A stretch of DNA of 64,000 bases from JAAYLC01 sp964636665 (GCA_964636665.1 CAZWVT010000002.1:1-64000); one strand, 5' to 3'; numbered from the stretch's first letter, positions 1 through 9,710 are shown. Notes: generated from the letters alone by a model not told the origin. Numbers and translations: made by a program.

Positions 1-216
1 GAGTTATGGACGCTTCCTTCAGTAAAAGAGAAATTGGCTGATAATTCCTACTTAATCAAGGTCAATGTTACTTCGTACAATCCGCGGCCTTACGAACCAA
101 ATCCGGATATATTGACCTATAATTTGGAATATACCACTAAAGACTTTATAAATTTCCGCCTAGTTCGCCTTAAAAATGTTCGTTCTGAAGAATGGATTGA
201 AGTAAATAAATATTGA
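1..216 (+). CDS. C-terminal fragment of an unknown protein
   Basis: The reading frame is open from the first base of the window and ends at a TGA at 214-216, giving 71 residues of a protein whose beginning lies outside. The visible part is polar with alternating hydrophobic residues and ends in EEWIEVNKY. No motif is recognisable and no function is proposed. An internal TTG at 34 could be read as a start, but the frame continues upstream without a stop, so I treat this as the tail of a longer gene. Confidence 0.6.
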   Translation, partial: ELWTLPSVKEKLADNSYLIKVNVTSYNPRPYEPNPDILTYNLEYTTKDFINFRLVRLKNVRSEEWIEVNKY

Positions 217-302
217 ACAAATCATAAACAAAATCCAACGTAACAAAGTTTGATGAAATATTAACTGTAAGCGTAATTCCCTGCCTTAATAAAATTAAAA
301 TA

Positions 303-1496
303 ATGAAATTTTTACTTGCAATATTACTCTGCCCCATTTTTGCTTTTGCCCAAAAAACACCGGTTTTAAAGACAAACACGGAATTTATCACCATAAAAGA
401 AGGTCAATCAGTGTATAAAAATATTTGGAAAGTCAACCCCAATGATGAATTGGACATATTTGTAACCAATCCATTTGAAAAGCAAAATACCGTAATATTT
501 TACTCTGATATTGATTCCTTAAGCTTCAAAATTAAACCCAATAAAAAATACAATTTTACTATACTTTTAAATGGCAAAGAGGCCAAAACCCAAATCAACA
601 CAAGTACAAATTTACCTCCATCATTAGAACCCAAACTTTTCTTTACGAATACTAAAAATATGGGCTCAAAAATGGACACTATTCCATTTGAAATAAAATC
701 AGACAATGGCATTTATGTACAAGGAAAAATCAATGAATCCGACACATTAAACTTTTTGTTCGACTTGAATGCGGGAATTAATGTGATTAACGAAGAGGCT
801 ATAAACAGTCAGAAAGCATCTCTAAAAATAGACGTAAATGTAGAAAATACAGGTTCGGACGGAGTTATGATTACGCAATTAAGTTCTGCCAATAAGATAG
901 CAATCGACCATTTAATTTGGGAAAATGTTCCGCTTCTCATTATTCCGTATGGCAAACAATCATTTGATGCAGTATTGAGTTGGCGCTCTTTTGAAGACAA
1001 AATAGTAGAAATTGATTACAACAATAATCTATTGATCATTCATAACGAATTACCTGATTTGGTGTCCGAATATTCAGCCTTGGAGACTAAAATGATTAAT
1101 GGCATTCCTTATGTTAAATGCGAATTGTCTGTTGGTGCGAAACACGTACAAGATTGGTTTGGTTTTGACACAGGAGGAAATGGAGAATTGTTGGTAAGCC
1201 AAAAATTCGCTTCTGAAAATCAACTAAATGGTATAATGAAGCAAACACGCACCGCCAAAGCAACGGGGAGTAGTGGGAATACCCTTTCCTTAAAAGTTGT
1301 TCAATTGCCTAAGCTCAAAATTGGAGATTACGAATTATATCGAGTTCCACTTGGAATTTATGACAAAGACCCGGAAGGTGTGGATGATCTTAAAATACTT
1401 GGGAATAATATTTTGAAACGGTTTAACGCTATTATAGATTTTCAAAATAATCGGATTTACATAAAACCGAACAAACTTTTATACTCACCAATGTAA
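303..1496 (+). CDS. secreted retropepsin-like aspartyl protease family protein
   Basis: A 397-residue protein with an N-terminal signal peptide (hydrophobic core, cleavage near FAFAQ at 17), so probably periplasmic or exported. After a beta-rich N-terminal region there are two aspartyl-protease-like lobes. The second has a canonical FDTGG motif (residues 288-292) and a closing LGNNIL motif. The first has FDLNAG (153-158), where the usual T-G after the aspartate is L-N. One catalytic loop thus looks intact and the other altered. Family assignment is good; substrate is unknown, and the protein may act as a dimer or have weak activity. It stands alone, 86 bp after the preceding gene. Confidence 0.75.
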   Translation: MKFLLAILLCPIFAFAQKTPVLKTNTEFITIKEGQSVYKNIWKVNPNDELDIFVTNPFEKQNTVIFYSDIDSLSFKIKPNKKYNFTILLNGKEAKTQINTSTNLPPSLEPKLFFTNTKNMGSKMDTIPFEIKSDNGIYVQGKINESDTLNFLFDLNAGINVINEEAINSQKASLKIDVNVENTGSDGVMITQLSSANKIAIDHLIWENVPLLIIPYGKQSFDAVLSWRSFEDKIVEIDYNNNLLIIHNELPDLVSEYSALETKMINGIPYVKCELSVGAKHVQDWFGFDTGGNGELLVSQKFASENQLNGIMKQTRTAKATGSSGNTLSLKVVQLPKLKIGDYELYRVPLGIYDKDPEGVDDLKILGNNILKRFNAIIDFQNNRIYIKPNKLLYSPM

Positions 1497-1578
1497 TAAA
1501 GCCCGCGTGTAAAAGAGTTTTAAAAACAGATAATTAGAGATCGACAACATAAAATTCATAAAATTAAGTCAGTACTGT

Positions 1579-1606
1579 TTGACAATCCACAAAACCCTAT
1601 CTTTGT
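1579..1606 (+). promoter_or_regulatory. putative smpB promoter
   Basis: TTG at 1579-1581, then 17 bp, then TATCTTTG at 1599-1606. This matches the Bacteroidota primary-sigma consensus (TTG at -33, TAnnTTTG at -7). The smpB start codon at 1643 would leave a leader of about 30 nt. Confidence 0.6.
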
Positions 1607-1642
1607 CAATCCATCCCGAGAAAATATCTTAATTTTGTGCTT

Positions 1643-2107
1643 ATGGCATTACAAAAAGACGTTCGCATAAAGAATCGAAAAGCGCGGTTTGAATATGAAA
1701 TTTTAGATACTTACAATGCAGGAATTGTATTGAGAGGTACAGAAATTAAAGCAATTCGAGAGGGAAAAGCATCTATTGCAGAAAGTTTTTGCGAATTTAA
1801 AAACGGTGAGCTTTTTATCATCAATATGACCATCCAAGAATATAGTCACGGCACTAATTTTTCTCACTATCCAAAAAGCGAACGGAAATTACTGCTTAAC
1901 AGACGAGAATTGAAAAAACTGGAAAAAGAAGTAAAAAACGTCGGTCTCACCATAATTCCACTGCTACTTTATACCAATGAACGCGGGCTTGCAAAAGTCC
2001 GGATTGCATTGGCACGCGGAAAAAAACAATACGACAAAAGGGAAACACTAAAAGAGCGTGATACCAAACGAACACTCAGTCGAATCAAAAAATCATTTAA
2101 CAATTAG
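1643..2107 (+). CDS. smpB: SsrA-binding protein SmpB
   Basis: Binds tmRNA and delivers it to stalled ribosomes for trans-translation in the cytoplasm. The protein of 154 residues is the usual length. It shows the family's N-terminal block (KNRKARFEYEIL), the GTEIKAIREGKASI block, and the basic C-terminal tail KKQYDKRETLKERD that enters the ribosomal mRNA channel. A GTG lies two codons upstream (1637), but the ATG at 1643 gives the usual N-terminus and follows a good promoter. No tmRNA gene was seen in the window. Confidence 0.96.
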   Translation: MALQKDVRIKNRKARFEYEILDTYNAGIVLRGTEIKAIREGKASIAESFCEFKNGELFIINMTIQEYSHGTNFSHYPKSERKLLLNRRELKKLEKEVKNVGLTIIPLLLYTNERGLAKVRIALARGKKQYDKRETLKERDTKRTLSRIKKSFNN

Positions 2108-2121
2108 TTCAATCCTTTCTG

Positions 2122-2559
2122 ATGATTCAAAAACTCGCAAGTTTCCTTTTTTTAATTTTCGCAATTACTTCCTGTGGTGTAGAGCCTTGTGATTATGATT
2201 GCAGTGAAGGAGCAATCGCTATGAAACTGGTTTTTTTAGATTCAGAAACCGAAGAAAATATTTTTGAAAATGGTACGGCTCACATCAAAAATTTAAAAAT
2301 TTACAACGACAATCAGGAAGTTGATTTTATGTATCATCAATTAAAGAATCAAATTCTTCTCGGTTCCTTTAAAGAATTAAAAACCGATGAAGATTATCAT
2401 TTTAAAGTAAATTCAGAATTGCTGACAACCCTTACTTTCGGAATTGACGAAATTGTAAATGATTGCTGTACCAATTATGAATTTTCGGATGTTTCAGCTT
2501 CCGATGCCGAAGTATCATTAAATGACACCGGTATTTACCACATTTATATAGAACCTTAA
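2122..2559 (+). CDS. hypothetical lipoprotein
   Basis: 145 residues with a lipoprotein signal peptide ending in a lipobox (FAITSC, Cys 18), so probably membrane anchored. The mature part has a cysteine-rich start (CGVEPCDYDC) and later NDCCTNY, suggesting disulfides or a metal site. The rest looks like a small beta-sandwich. It follows smpB by 14 bp on the same strand and could be co-transcribed. It converges with recQ with only 6 bp between. I do not recognise a family. Confidence 0.7.
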   Translation: MIQKLASFLFLIFAITSCGVEPCDYDCSEGAIAMKLVFLDSETEENIFENGTAHIKNLKIYNDNQEVDFMYHQLKNQILLGSFKELKTDEDYHFKVNSELLTTLTFGIDEIVNDCCTNYEFSDVSASDAEVSLNDTGIYHIYIEP

Positions 2560-2565
2560 AAGTTT

Positions 2566-4758
2566 CTAATTTGCAACTTCACTGATAAATTTAATTCGGT
2601 ACAAGCGCAATTCTTCCTCTTCATATTCACCATCAAATTCGCTCATCGCTTCATCAATACTGTCTGAATTTGCTTCGATAAAATAATCATGCAATTCTTC
2701 CTGTTCGTCTTCGTCAAAGATTTCATCTACCCAATACTTAATATTAAGCTTGGTTCCGCTGTACACAATCGATTCCATTTCTTTAATAAAATCGGACATT
2801 TCCATGCCTTTTGCTTCGGCAATGTCAGGCAATGCAAGCTTTCTATCGACATTTTGAATGATGTAAAGTTTCAAGGCACTGTTGCTTCCCGTGGAACGTA
2901 CCACAAAATCTTCCGGTCTGAAGATTTCATGTTCTTCAACATAATCAGCAATTATTCGAACAAAAGGTCTTCCGAATTTTCTTGCTTTCCCCTCTCCTAC
3001 TCCGTGCACATTTGCCAGTTCTTCCAAAGTAATGGGATATTTTAGCGCCATATCCTGTAACGATGGCTCTTGAAAGATGACATAAGGCGGCAGATTCTGT
3101 AAATCAGCTTGCTTTTTTAATTCTTGTTTAAGCATTTTAAACAATTGTTCGTCTATTGTATTGTCTGTTTTTGGAATCAAATCCATTCGGTCAGAATCGC
3201 TGTCATCGTATGAATGATCTTCGGTCATCATAAAAGAAGTCGGATTCTCAATAAAATCTTTTCCTTTTTGAGTCAAATGAATAACGCCGTAGGTTTCAAT
3301 TTCTTTGTATAAATAATTTGCAACCAAAAGTTGTCGCAGCAATGCCATCCAATAAGTTGCTTCCCTATCTTTCCCCCAACCGAAAAATGGTTGTGCATCT
3401 ATTCTATGAGATTTAATCATTGCATTTGCTTTTCCGATAAGTACGTTTATAATCTCTTTCGATTTGTACTGTTCGTTTGTTTTGGCAACGGTTTGCAGCA
3501 GTTTTACCGCTTCGTCTTTGGCTTCCGTTTTTTTCTTGGGAAAGCGCATATTGTCGTCCATCATCCCGCCTTCTCCTGTTTCGTTGTCAAAATCCTCGCC
3601 GAAATAATGCAAAATAAACTTCCTACGAGAAATTGAGGTTTCAGCATAAGCGACGATTTCCTGTAACAATGCTTGTCCAATTTCTTGTTCAGCTACCGGT
3701 TTGCCACTCATAAACTTTTCTAATTTCTCTACATCTTTATAGCTGTAAAATGCCAAACAATGACCTTCGCCTCCATCGCGTCCTGCACGTCCGGTTTCTT
3801 GATAATAACTTTCTATGGATTTCGGAATGTCGTTGTGAATCACAAAGCGGACGTCCGGTTTGTCAATTCCCATCCCAAAGGCAATTGTCGCCACAACAAC
3901 ATCCACATCTTCCATAAGGAACATATCCTGATGTTTCACACGTGTTTTAGGATCCAAACCGGCATGATACGGAACTGCTTTGATACCGTTAACTTGAAGA
4001 ATTTGTGCAAGTTCTTCCACACGCTTGCGACTTAGGCAATAAATAATTCCACTCTTCCCGGAATTTTTCTTCACAAAACGAGTAATATCCGAATTGATAT
4101 TTTTTGTTTTTGGGCGAATTTCATAATAGAGATTCGGACGGTTAAAAGATGCTTTAAATGTATTTGCATTCGGCATTCCCAGATTTTTCAAGATGTCTTC
4201 TTGAACTTTCGGTGTCGCTGTGGCTGTCAATCCTATAATTGGAATGTTTTTGCCGATACGCTCAATAATGTTTTTCAGATTTCGGTATTCAGGGCGGAAA
4301 TCGTGTCCCCATTCACTAATGCAGTGAGCTTCATCAATAGCTACAAAAGATATTTCCTGTTTTTGAAGAAAATCTACATATTCTTCTTTTGTCAAGGACT
4401 CCGGTGCTACATACAGAAGTTTTGTTATTCCGTTTTCAATATCGGCTTTAACCCTTCTAATTTCAGTTTTATTCAACGAAGAATTTAGAACGTGAGCTAT
4501 TCCTTCTTCTGCAGATAAGGCACGAAGGGCGTCCACTTGGTTTTTCATCAATGCAATAAGTGGAGAAACCACAATGGCTGTTCCGTCTTTGATAAGTGCC
4601 GGAAGCTGATAACACAATGATTTTCCGCCACCGGTGGGCATGATTACAAAGGTATTCTCACCATGTAGCACACTTTGTATAACTTCTTCTTGTAGTCCTT
4701 TGAATTGGGTAAATCCAAAATATTTTTTTAAAGCTGCATATAAATCTTTTTCTGTCAC
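2566..4758 (-). CDS. recQ: ATP-dependent DNA helicase RecQ
   Basis: A 3'-5' DNA helicase of recombination and replication repair, 730 residues. Walker A PTGGGKS is at residues 41-47, the DEAH box at 142-145 followed by the RecQ aromatic-loop region, TATATP near 178-183, and motif VI QETGRAGRDG at 320-329. Winged-helix and HRDC-type regions follow (HRDC around 550-620), with an acidic C-terminal extension. The zinc-binding segment of the RQC region (372-405, ISRRKFILHYFGEDF onward) has no cysteines, whereas the E. coli protein has four. The start is a GTG; no in-frame ATG lies close upstream. Confidence 0.95.
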   Translation of the reverse strand: MTEKDLYAALKKYFGFTQFKGLQEEVIQSVLHGENTFVIMPTGGGKSLCYQLPALIKDGTAIVVSPLIALMKNQVDALRALSAEEGIAHVLNSSLNKTEIRRVKADIENGITKLLYVAPESLTKEEYVDFLQKQEISFVAIDEAHCISEWGHDFRPEYRNLKNIIERIGKNIPIIGLTATATPKVQEDILKNLGMPNANTFKASFNRPNLYYEIRPKTKNINSDITRFVKKNSGKSGIIYCLSRKRVEELAQILQVNGIKAVPYHAGLDPKTRVKHQDMFLMEDVDVVVATIAFGMGIDKPDVRFVIHNDIPKSIESYYQETGRAGRDGGEGHCLAFYSYKDVEKLEKFMSGKPVAEQEIGQALLQEIVAYAETSISRRKFILHYFGEDFDNETGEGGMMDDNMRFPKKKTEAKDEAVKLLQTVAKTNEQYKSKEIINVLIGKANAMIKSHRIDAQPFFGWGKDREATYWMALLRQLLVANYLYKEIETYGVIHLTQKGKDFIENPTSFMMTEDHSYDDSDSDRMDLIPKTDNTIDEQLFKMLKQELKKQADLQNLPPYVIFQEPSLQDMALKYPITLEELANVHGVGEGKARKFGRPFVRIIADYVEEHEIFRPEDFVVRSTGSNSALKLYIIQNVDRKLALPDIAEAKGMEMSDFIKEMESIVYSGTKLNIKYWVDEIFDEDEQEELHDYFIEANSDSIDEAMSEFDGEYEEEELRLYRIKFISEVAN

Positions 4759-4807
4759 TATTATAATAAATTAAATTAATAGGAATTAAATTTTAAACTT
4801 GGTCTTG

Positions 4808-4837
4808 TTGTTTAAAGACCGAACAATTGTAATTTTG
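4808..4837 (+). promoter_or_regulatory. putative promoter of the kdsD-tatC-lptB operon
   Basis: TTG at 4808-4810, a 19-bp spacer and TAATTTTG at 4830-4837 match the Bacteroidota promoter consensus. The box lies in the divergent region between recQ and kdsD and would give kdsD a leader of about 120 nt. Confidence 0.5.
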
Positions 4838-4961
4838 TACAAGTTTTGTAGAATTTGAAATCTTTAATCTGAATATAAAACAATGAAAATACATTTTTAT
4901 TTTTTTCAATCTAAATATACACGTTTTTAACTCAACAGCAAACATTGTTAACACTAAAAAA

Positions 4962-5927
4962 TTGAAAACTTCACAAGAAATAATTAATATAGCCAAAACC
5001 ACTATAGACACAGAAAGTCAAGCAATTGCACGCTTGAGTGACTTTGTAAATGAAGAATTTGCAAATGCAGTAACTGCGATTTTTAATTCTTCCGGTCGTG
5101 TGATTATTACCGGCATCGGTAAAAGTGCAAATATAGCGACCAAAATCGTTGCCACCTTAAATTCCACCGGAACTCCTGCCATTTTTATGCATGCTGCAGA
5201 CGCCATTCATGGAGATTTGGGAACTATTCAAAAAGAAGATGTGGTTATCTGTATCTCCAAAAGCGGAAATACTCCCGAAATCAAGGTACTTGTTCCTCTA
5301 ATTAAAGCTATGGGCAATAAGCTGGTTGCAATTACAGGAAACATAGAATCCTTTTTAGGAAAACAAGCAGATTATGTATTAAACGCCTATGTAGAAAAAG
5401 AAGCTTGCCCAAATAACCTCGCTCCTACGACAAGCACAACCGCCCAATTGGTAATTGGCGATGCATTGGCTATGTGTTTGTTGGATTTACACGGATTCTC
5501 AAGCAAAGATTTTGCACGATATCATCCCGGAGGTTCTTTGGGAAAACAACTTTATATGCGCGTCAGAGATTTGACAATTCTCAATGCGCAACCTCAAGTT
5601 TCACCAGAAACCGGAGTGAAAGATGTCATCGTAGAAATTACCGAAAAAATGTTGGGAGTCACTGCCGTTATTGAAAACAATCAGATTATAGGAATTATCA
5701 CCGATGGCGATTTACGGCGTATGTTGACTCGATCTGATGATTTTATGTCATTAAAAGCAAAAGATATTATGACTAAAAATCCTAAGATTATCGACAACAA
5801 TGCAATGGCTGTAAAAGCAATTAAAATGATGGATGACAACGGAATCACACAACTTCTGGCTCATGAAAACGGACAGTATCGAGGCGTGGTTCACATTCAC
5901 AATCTTACCAAAGAAGGGATTATTTAA
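4962..5927 (+). CDS. kdsD: arabinose-5-phosphate isomerase (KpsF/GutQ family)
   Basis: Interconverts ribulose 5-phosphate and arabinose 5-phosphate, the first step towards Kdo for lipopolysaccharide. At 321 residues it has the usual layout: an SIS domain (GIGKSANIATKIVATL near 50, HAADAIHGDLG, then a serine-rich CISKSGNTPE loop) followed by two CBS domains (about 205-320). The start is TTG at 4962, preceded by an A-rich leader; family alignment of the N-terminus supports it and no ATG is available. It heads an operon with tatC (21-bp gap) and lptB. The Kdo pathway also appears at the window's end as kdsA. Confidence 0.92.
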   Translation: MKTSQEIINIAKTTIDTESQAIARLSDFVNEEFANAVTAIFNSSGRVIITGIGKSANIATKIVATLNSTGTPAIFMHAADAIHGDLGTIQKEDVVICISKSGNTPEIKVLVPLIKAMGNKLVAITGNIESFLGKQADYVLNAYVEKEACPNNLAPTTSTTAQLVIGDALAMCLLDLHGFSSKDFARYHPGGSLGKQLYMRVRDLTILNAQPQVSPETGVKDVIVEITEKMLGVTAVIENNQIIGIITDGDLRRMLTRSDDFMSLKAKDIMTKNPKIIDNNAMAVKAIKMMDDNGITQLLAHENGQYRGVVHIHNLTKEGII

Positions 5928-5948
5928 TTTAACGCTAACTTTGGCGTC

Positions 5949-6782
5949 ATGAAAAAAACAAAAAAGTCATCCAATCCTTCAAAGAAAATGTCTTTTCTCG
6001 ACCATCTTGAAGAGTTGCGATGGCATCTAATTCGCTCAACTTTAGCGGTTCTAATATTTGCTGTTATAGCCTTTCTGTTTAAAGGTTTCATTTTTGACAC
6101 GCTTATTTTCGGACCTGTCAAACCGGATTTTTGGACTTATAGGATGCTGTGTAAAATATCACAATCCATCGGTATGAATTCGTTTTGCTTTCAAGAAATG
6201 CCCTTTGGAATTCAGGCATTAAAAATGGCAAGTCAGTTTTCAATTCATATTTGGACCTCAATTTATGCCGGAATCATTCTCGCCTTTCCTTATATTATTT
6301 ATGAATTTTGGAGATTTATCAGTCCGGGATTAAAAGAAAACGAACGTAACTCTAGCAAAGGTTTTATCTTTTTTGCTTCTATTTTGTTTTTTCTCGGTGT
6401 GCTTTTCGGATATTACGTGATAACGCCGCTTTCCATCAACTTTTTGGGAGGATATCAGGTTAGTGAAGAAGTTGTGAATCAATTTGATTTGGAAAGTTAT
6501 ATCGCAGTAGTTCGTACGGCTGTTTTAGCAAGTGGTATTATTTTTGAATTACCGATTATCATGTTTATTCTGACAAAAATAGGATTGGTAACTCCGGAAG
6601 GTTTGCGAAAATATCGAAAGATATCCATCGTTATTATTCTTATTTTATCAGCAACGATAACCCCTCCCGATGTAGCGAGTCAGATAATTGTCGCCATTCC
6701 GATTCTGCTTTTATATGAAGCCAGCATCTATATTTCAAAATGGGTGCTTAGAAAAGAAAAGAAAACTGCAACGAACAACTAA
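5949..6782 (+). CDS. tatC: Sec-independent protein translocase TatC
   Basis: Membrane receptor of the twin-arginine translocon, recognising folded substrates with RR signal peptides. The 277-residue protein has the typical cytoplasmic N-terminus with SFLDHLEELRWHLI and about six membrane segments. It carries the conserved periplasmic-loop and FxFxP-like FELPIIMF region near 200. Segments around residues 45-60 and 65-85 are longer than in E. coli TatC (insertion with several cysteines). It sits between kdsD and lptB; the TatA/B partners are not in the window. Confidence 0.95.
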   Translation: MKKTKKSSNPSKKMSFLDHLEELRWHLIRSTLAVLIFAVIAFLFKGFIFDTLIFGPVKPDFWTYRMLCKISQSIGMNSFCFQEMPFGIQALKMASQFSIHIWTSIYAGIILAFPYIIYEFWRFISPGLKENERNSSKGFIFFASILFFLGVLFGYYVITPLSINFLGGYQVSEEVVNQFDLESYIAVVRTAVLASGIIFELPIIMFILTKIGLVTPEGLRKYRKISIVIILILSATITPPDVASQIIVAIPILLLYEASIYISKWVLRKEKKTATNN

Positions 6783-6852
6783 AAAACGTTATGAGTTTTC
6801 AAGAATTGCAACTCAGAATAAATATATACCTTTAAAGACAGAAAATAAACGT

Positions 6853-7593
6853 ATGAAACTCAGAGCAGAAAATTTAATAAAAACTTACAAAGGAAGAAAG
6901 GTTGTAAAAGGTATTTCTGTAGAAGTTAACAAAGGAGAAATTGTAGGACTTTTAGGTCCCAACGGAGCAGGAAAAACCACTTCATTTTATATGATTGTCG
7001 GTTTAATTAAACCCAATGGCGGCAAGATTTATTTAGATGATACCGATATTACGCGTTATCCAATGTACAAACGGGCTCAAAATGGAATCGGATATCTTGC
7101 ACAGGAAGCTTCCGTTTTTCGGAAATTGAGTATTGAAGACAATATTTTAAGCGTTTTGCAACTCACAAAGCTTTCAAAAAAGGAACAACTCGCCAAAATG
7201 GAATCGCTAATTGAAGAATTCGGTCTTAGCCATATTCGTAAAAACCGCGGAGATTTATTGAGTGGCGGGGAACGAAGACGAACAGAAATTGCACGCGCTC
7301 TTGCTACCGACCCGAGTTTTATTCTGTTGGATGAACCATTTGCAGGTGTGGATCCGGTTGCTGTAGAGGATATTCAACGAATTGTCGCCCAATTAAAAAA
7401 CAAAAATATCGGTATCCTAATCACCGACCACAATGTTCAAGAAACGCTTGCCATCACCGACAGAACTTATTTAATGTTTGAAGGAAGTATTCTAAAACAC
7501 GGAAAACCAGAGGAATTGGCAGAAGACGAAATGGTGCGAAAAGTATATTTGGGCCAAAACTTCGAATTGCGAAAAAAGAAACTGGAGTTTTAA
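6853..7593 (+). CDS. lptB: LPS export ABC transporter ATP-binding protein LptB
   Basis: Cytoplasmic ATPase of the LptB2FG complex that drives lipopolysaccharide from the inner membrane. Translation from ATG 6853 gives 246 residues, normal for LptB; the open frame runs further upstream into tatC but that part is not conserved. Visible motifs: Walker A GPNGAGKT (35-42), Q-loop YLAQEASVF, signature LLSGGERRR (135-143), Walker B FILLDEP (156-162), D-loop and switch histidine in ITDHN (193). The family-specific ENI and EEFGL pieces also fit LptB. Last gene of the operon, followed by a clear terminator. Confidence 0.95.
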   Translation: MKLRAENLIKTYKGRKVVKGISVEVNKGEIVGLLGPNGAGKTTSFYMIVGLIKPNGGKIYLDDTDITRYPMYKRAQNGIGYLAQEASVFRKLSIEDNILSVLQLTKLSKKEQLAKMESLIEEFGLSHIRKNRGDLLSGGERRRTEIARALATDPSFILLDEPFAGVDPVAVEDIQRIVAQLKNKNIGILITDHNVQETLAITDRTYLMFEGSILKHGKPEELAEDEMVRKVYLGQNFELRKKKLEF

Positions 7594-7620
7594 CCAAAGC
7601 TCTTAGTTTGTAAAATATAT

Positions 7621-7665
7621 AATCCCCTAAAAATCTAAATCAGATTATTCTTAGGGGATTTTTTA
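7621..7665. terminator. bidirectional intrinsic terminator
   Basis: Perfect 10-bp stem AATCCCCTAA (7621-7630) with TTAGGGGATT (7651-7660). A smaller nested AATCT/AGATT stem (7632-7636, 7642-7646) lies inside, and a T-run follows. It lies between the ends of lptB (+) and the convergent peptidase gene (-) and can serve both. Confidence 0.85.
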
Positions 7666-7679
7666 TTTACTTTCAATAT

Positions 7680-9710
7680 TTAATTTTTTTCAGGCAAGTT
7701 GCTGTATTCGTTGGAATAATATATCATTTGTTCTTCAAACGTTTTAGGTTGTTCCAATTCAAAACTTGCAATTTCGCCATTTTCATCTGTATTTGGAATA
7801 ATTACGGGATTAACAAAACCGGCATACGGTGCGGTTTCAAACTGCTTGTTACGTTCCAAAACTTCTTTGTGAATTTCTTGATCCACTTTTACTCCGTAGG
7901 TTTCCACAATATGTTCGGCAGCTTCGTAATCGCCTTCTGATTTAATACGTTGAATTTCTCGAAGTTGCTTTCCGAAAATCTCTTGGAGTTTTTTGTAATC
8001 ATTGATTTTAAAAAATGTTCTTCCGTCAATATTAACTTTTTCAATCACTTGATTATCTCCCAATTCATACGCCCAAGCTGCAATCCATTGACGGTTTCGC
8101 ATATGAGATTCTTCCAAATCATCACCTATATTTAAACGAATCAATTGCGTCATTAAACCATTCCGGATATAGCCGTCATAAGCAGTCATTCCCAATTTTT
8201 TCCAATCGTCAACAAGTTCCAACTTCTGCAAAATGGGATCCATCATAAAATAAAGTGCCAACAAATCTGCACGTCCTTCTTCTATGGTTGAGGCATAACT
8301 TCTTAATGTTTCTCTCGGTTCGCCAACACCTGGATTTAATTTTCCCGAAGCATGACCGATGACTTCGTGAAGTGCTGTATGTAATTTGCTGGATAATTCT
8401 CCGTATTCCATTTCGAGATTATAAACTTCCTCGCTGTGTGAAAATTCTTTTAATCGACCTGAAGTTCCGGCTTTGCCATAAGCATCAATAATATTTCCCA
8501 ACGAAACCGATTTGCTGCCGATTTCTGCTCGAATCCAATCTGAGTTGGGAAGATTCACGCCAATCGGTGTCGCAGGAGAGGCATCGCCTGCTTTCCCAAC
8601 GACATTCACTACTCGATAAGAAACGCCGACAACTTCTTCTTTTTTATGTTCATCCATAATTGGAGCATTTTCCTCAAACCATTGTGCATTTTCTGACAAC
8701 ACATTCATTCGTTCGGACATATCAAAATCCTTTATTTGTACTATATTTTCAAAAGATCCTTTATATCCCAACGGATCGTTGTAAACTTCAATAAATCCGT
8801 TGATGTAATCAATATTTCCATCTAAAGTTTGCGTCCAAGCTACGTTATAATCATCCCAAGTTTGCAAATCTCCTGTTTTGTAATATTCAATCAATAAGCC
8901 GAGCGCTTCTGCTTGATTTGAGTTTTCGGCTACTTCTTGTGCTTTTTCCAACCAAAAAATAATTCGGTCTATGGCTTCTCCGTATAACCCTCCGGATTTA
9001 TAAACGCGTTCTTTAACAACTCCGTCCTCTTTTACCAATTGTGAATTCAAACCAAATGCCAACGGTCTCTGTGGATTTGGAGATTTTTTGTTTTTATAAA
9101 ATGTTTCCACATCTTGATTTCCGACTGCTTCTCCATAAAAATTTACTGCACTGAGTTGGGCATTGTCGGCATTTCTGGTTAAATCTACTTTCTTGCTGTC
9201 TTTATCGTTAAAAATAACTTCAAACGCTTCTCCTTCCAACTTGGTGTTTGTCTCAGCGAGCAATTGTTTTAAATAATCAGCAGAGAACTCCGGTTTTATT
9301 TTATCGTTTGAATAATGATGATGGATTCCGTTGCTAAACCAAATTCGCTTCAAATAAATTTCAAAATTTTTCCAATCATCAGTGGTTTTGTCTCCGTTAT
9401 AATTTTGGTAAATGTTTTCCAAGGCTTTGCGAATCGTTAGATTGTGCCTATAGTTCTGATCCCACATAATATCTCTTCCTTCCATTCCTGCCTGAACCAA
9501 GTAGTATGCAAATTTTTGTTCTTTCAAGGTCAGTTTGTCCCATCCGGGAACTTCATAACGCAAAATTCGTAAATCGGCAAATTGATCTACTACATAATCA
9601 AAGCTTTCGGTTTCTGTTGTAGTAGGTTCCGGTGTTGCCTTTTCCTTATTATCACAAGAAATCAGCCATAAACTACTGATAACAAGTGATAAAATAAAAT
9701 GTTTTTTCAT
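7680..9710 (-). CDS. dipeptidyl-peptidase III-like metallopeptidase (M49), lipoprotein
   Basis: A zinc exopeptidase family that releases N-terminal dipeptides. The 676-residue protein has a lipobox signal peptide (LWLISC, Cys 19), so it is probably anchored facing the periplasm or cell surface, unlike the cytosolic eukaryotic enzyme. The M49 signature HEVIGH is at 448-453. The second zinc motif EEGRAD (EExxAD type) is at 477-482. The gene converges with lptB across a shared terminator and has its own promoter upstream. Monocistronic. Confidence 0.9.
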   Translation of the reverse strand: MKKHFILSLVISSLWLISCDNKEKATPEPTTTETESFDYVVDQFADLRILRYEVPGWDKLTLKEQKFAYYLVQAGMEGRDIMWDQNYRHNLTIRKALENIYQNYNGDKTTDDWKNFEIYLKRIWFSNGIHHHYSNDKIKPEFSADYLKQLLAETNTKLEGEAFEVIFNDKDSKKVDLTRNADNAQLSAVNFYGEAVGNQDVETFYKNKKSPNPQRPLAFGLNSQLVKEDGVVKERVYKSGGLYGEAIDRIIFWLEKAQEVAENSNQAEALGLLIEYYKTGDLQTWDDYNVAWTQTLDGNIDYINGFIEVYNDPLGYKGSFENIVQIKDFDMSERMNVLSENAQWFEENAPIMDEHKKEEVVGVSYRVVNVVGKAGDASPATPIGVNLPNSDWIRAEIGSKSVSLGNIIDAYGKAGTSGRLKEFSHSEEVYNLEMEYGELSSKLHTALHEVIGHASGKLNPGVGEPRETLRSYASTIEEGRADLLALYFMMDPILQKLELVDDWKKLGMTAYDGYIRNGLMTQLIRLNIGDDLEESHMRNRQWIAAWAYELGDNQVIEKVNIDGRTFFKINDYKKLQEIFGKQLREIQRIKSEGDYEAAEHIVETYGVKVDQEIHKEVLERNKQFETAPYAGFVNPVIIPNTDENGEIASFELEQPKTFEEQMIYYSNEYSNLPEKN

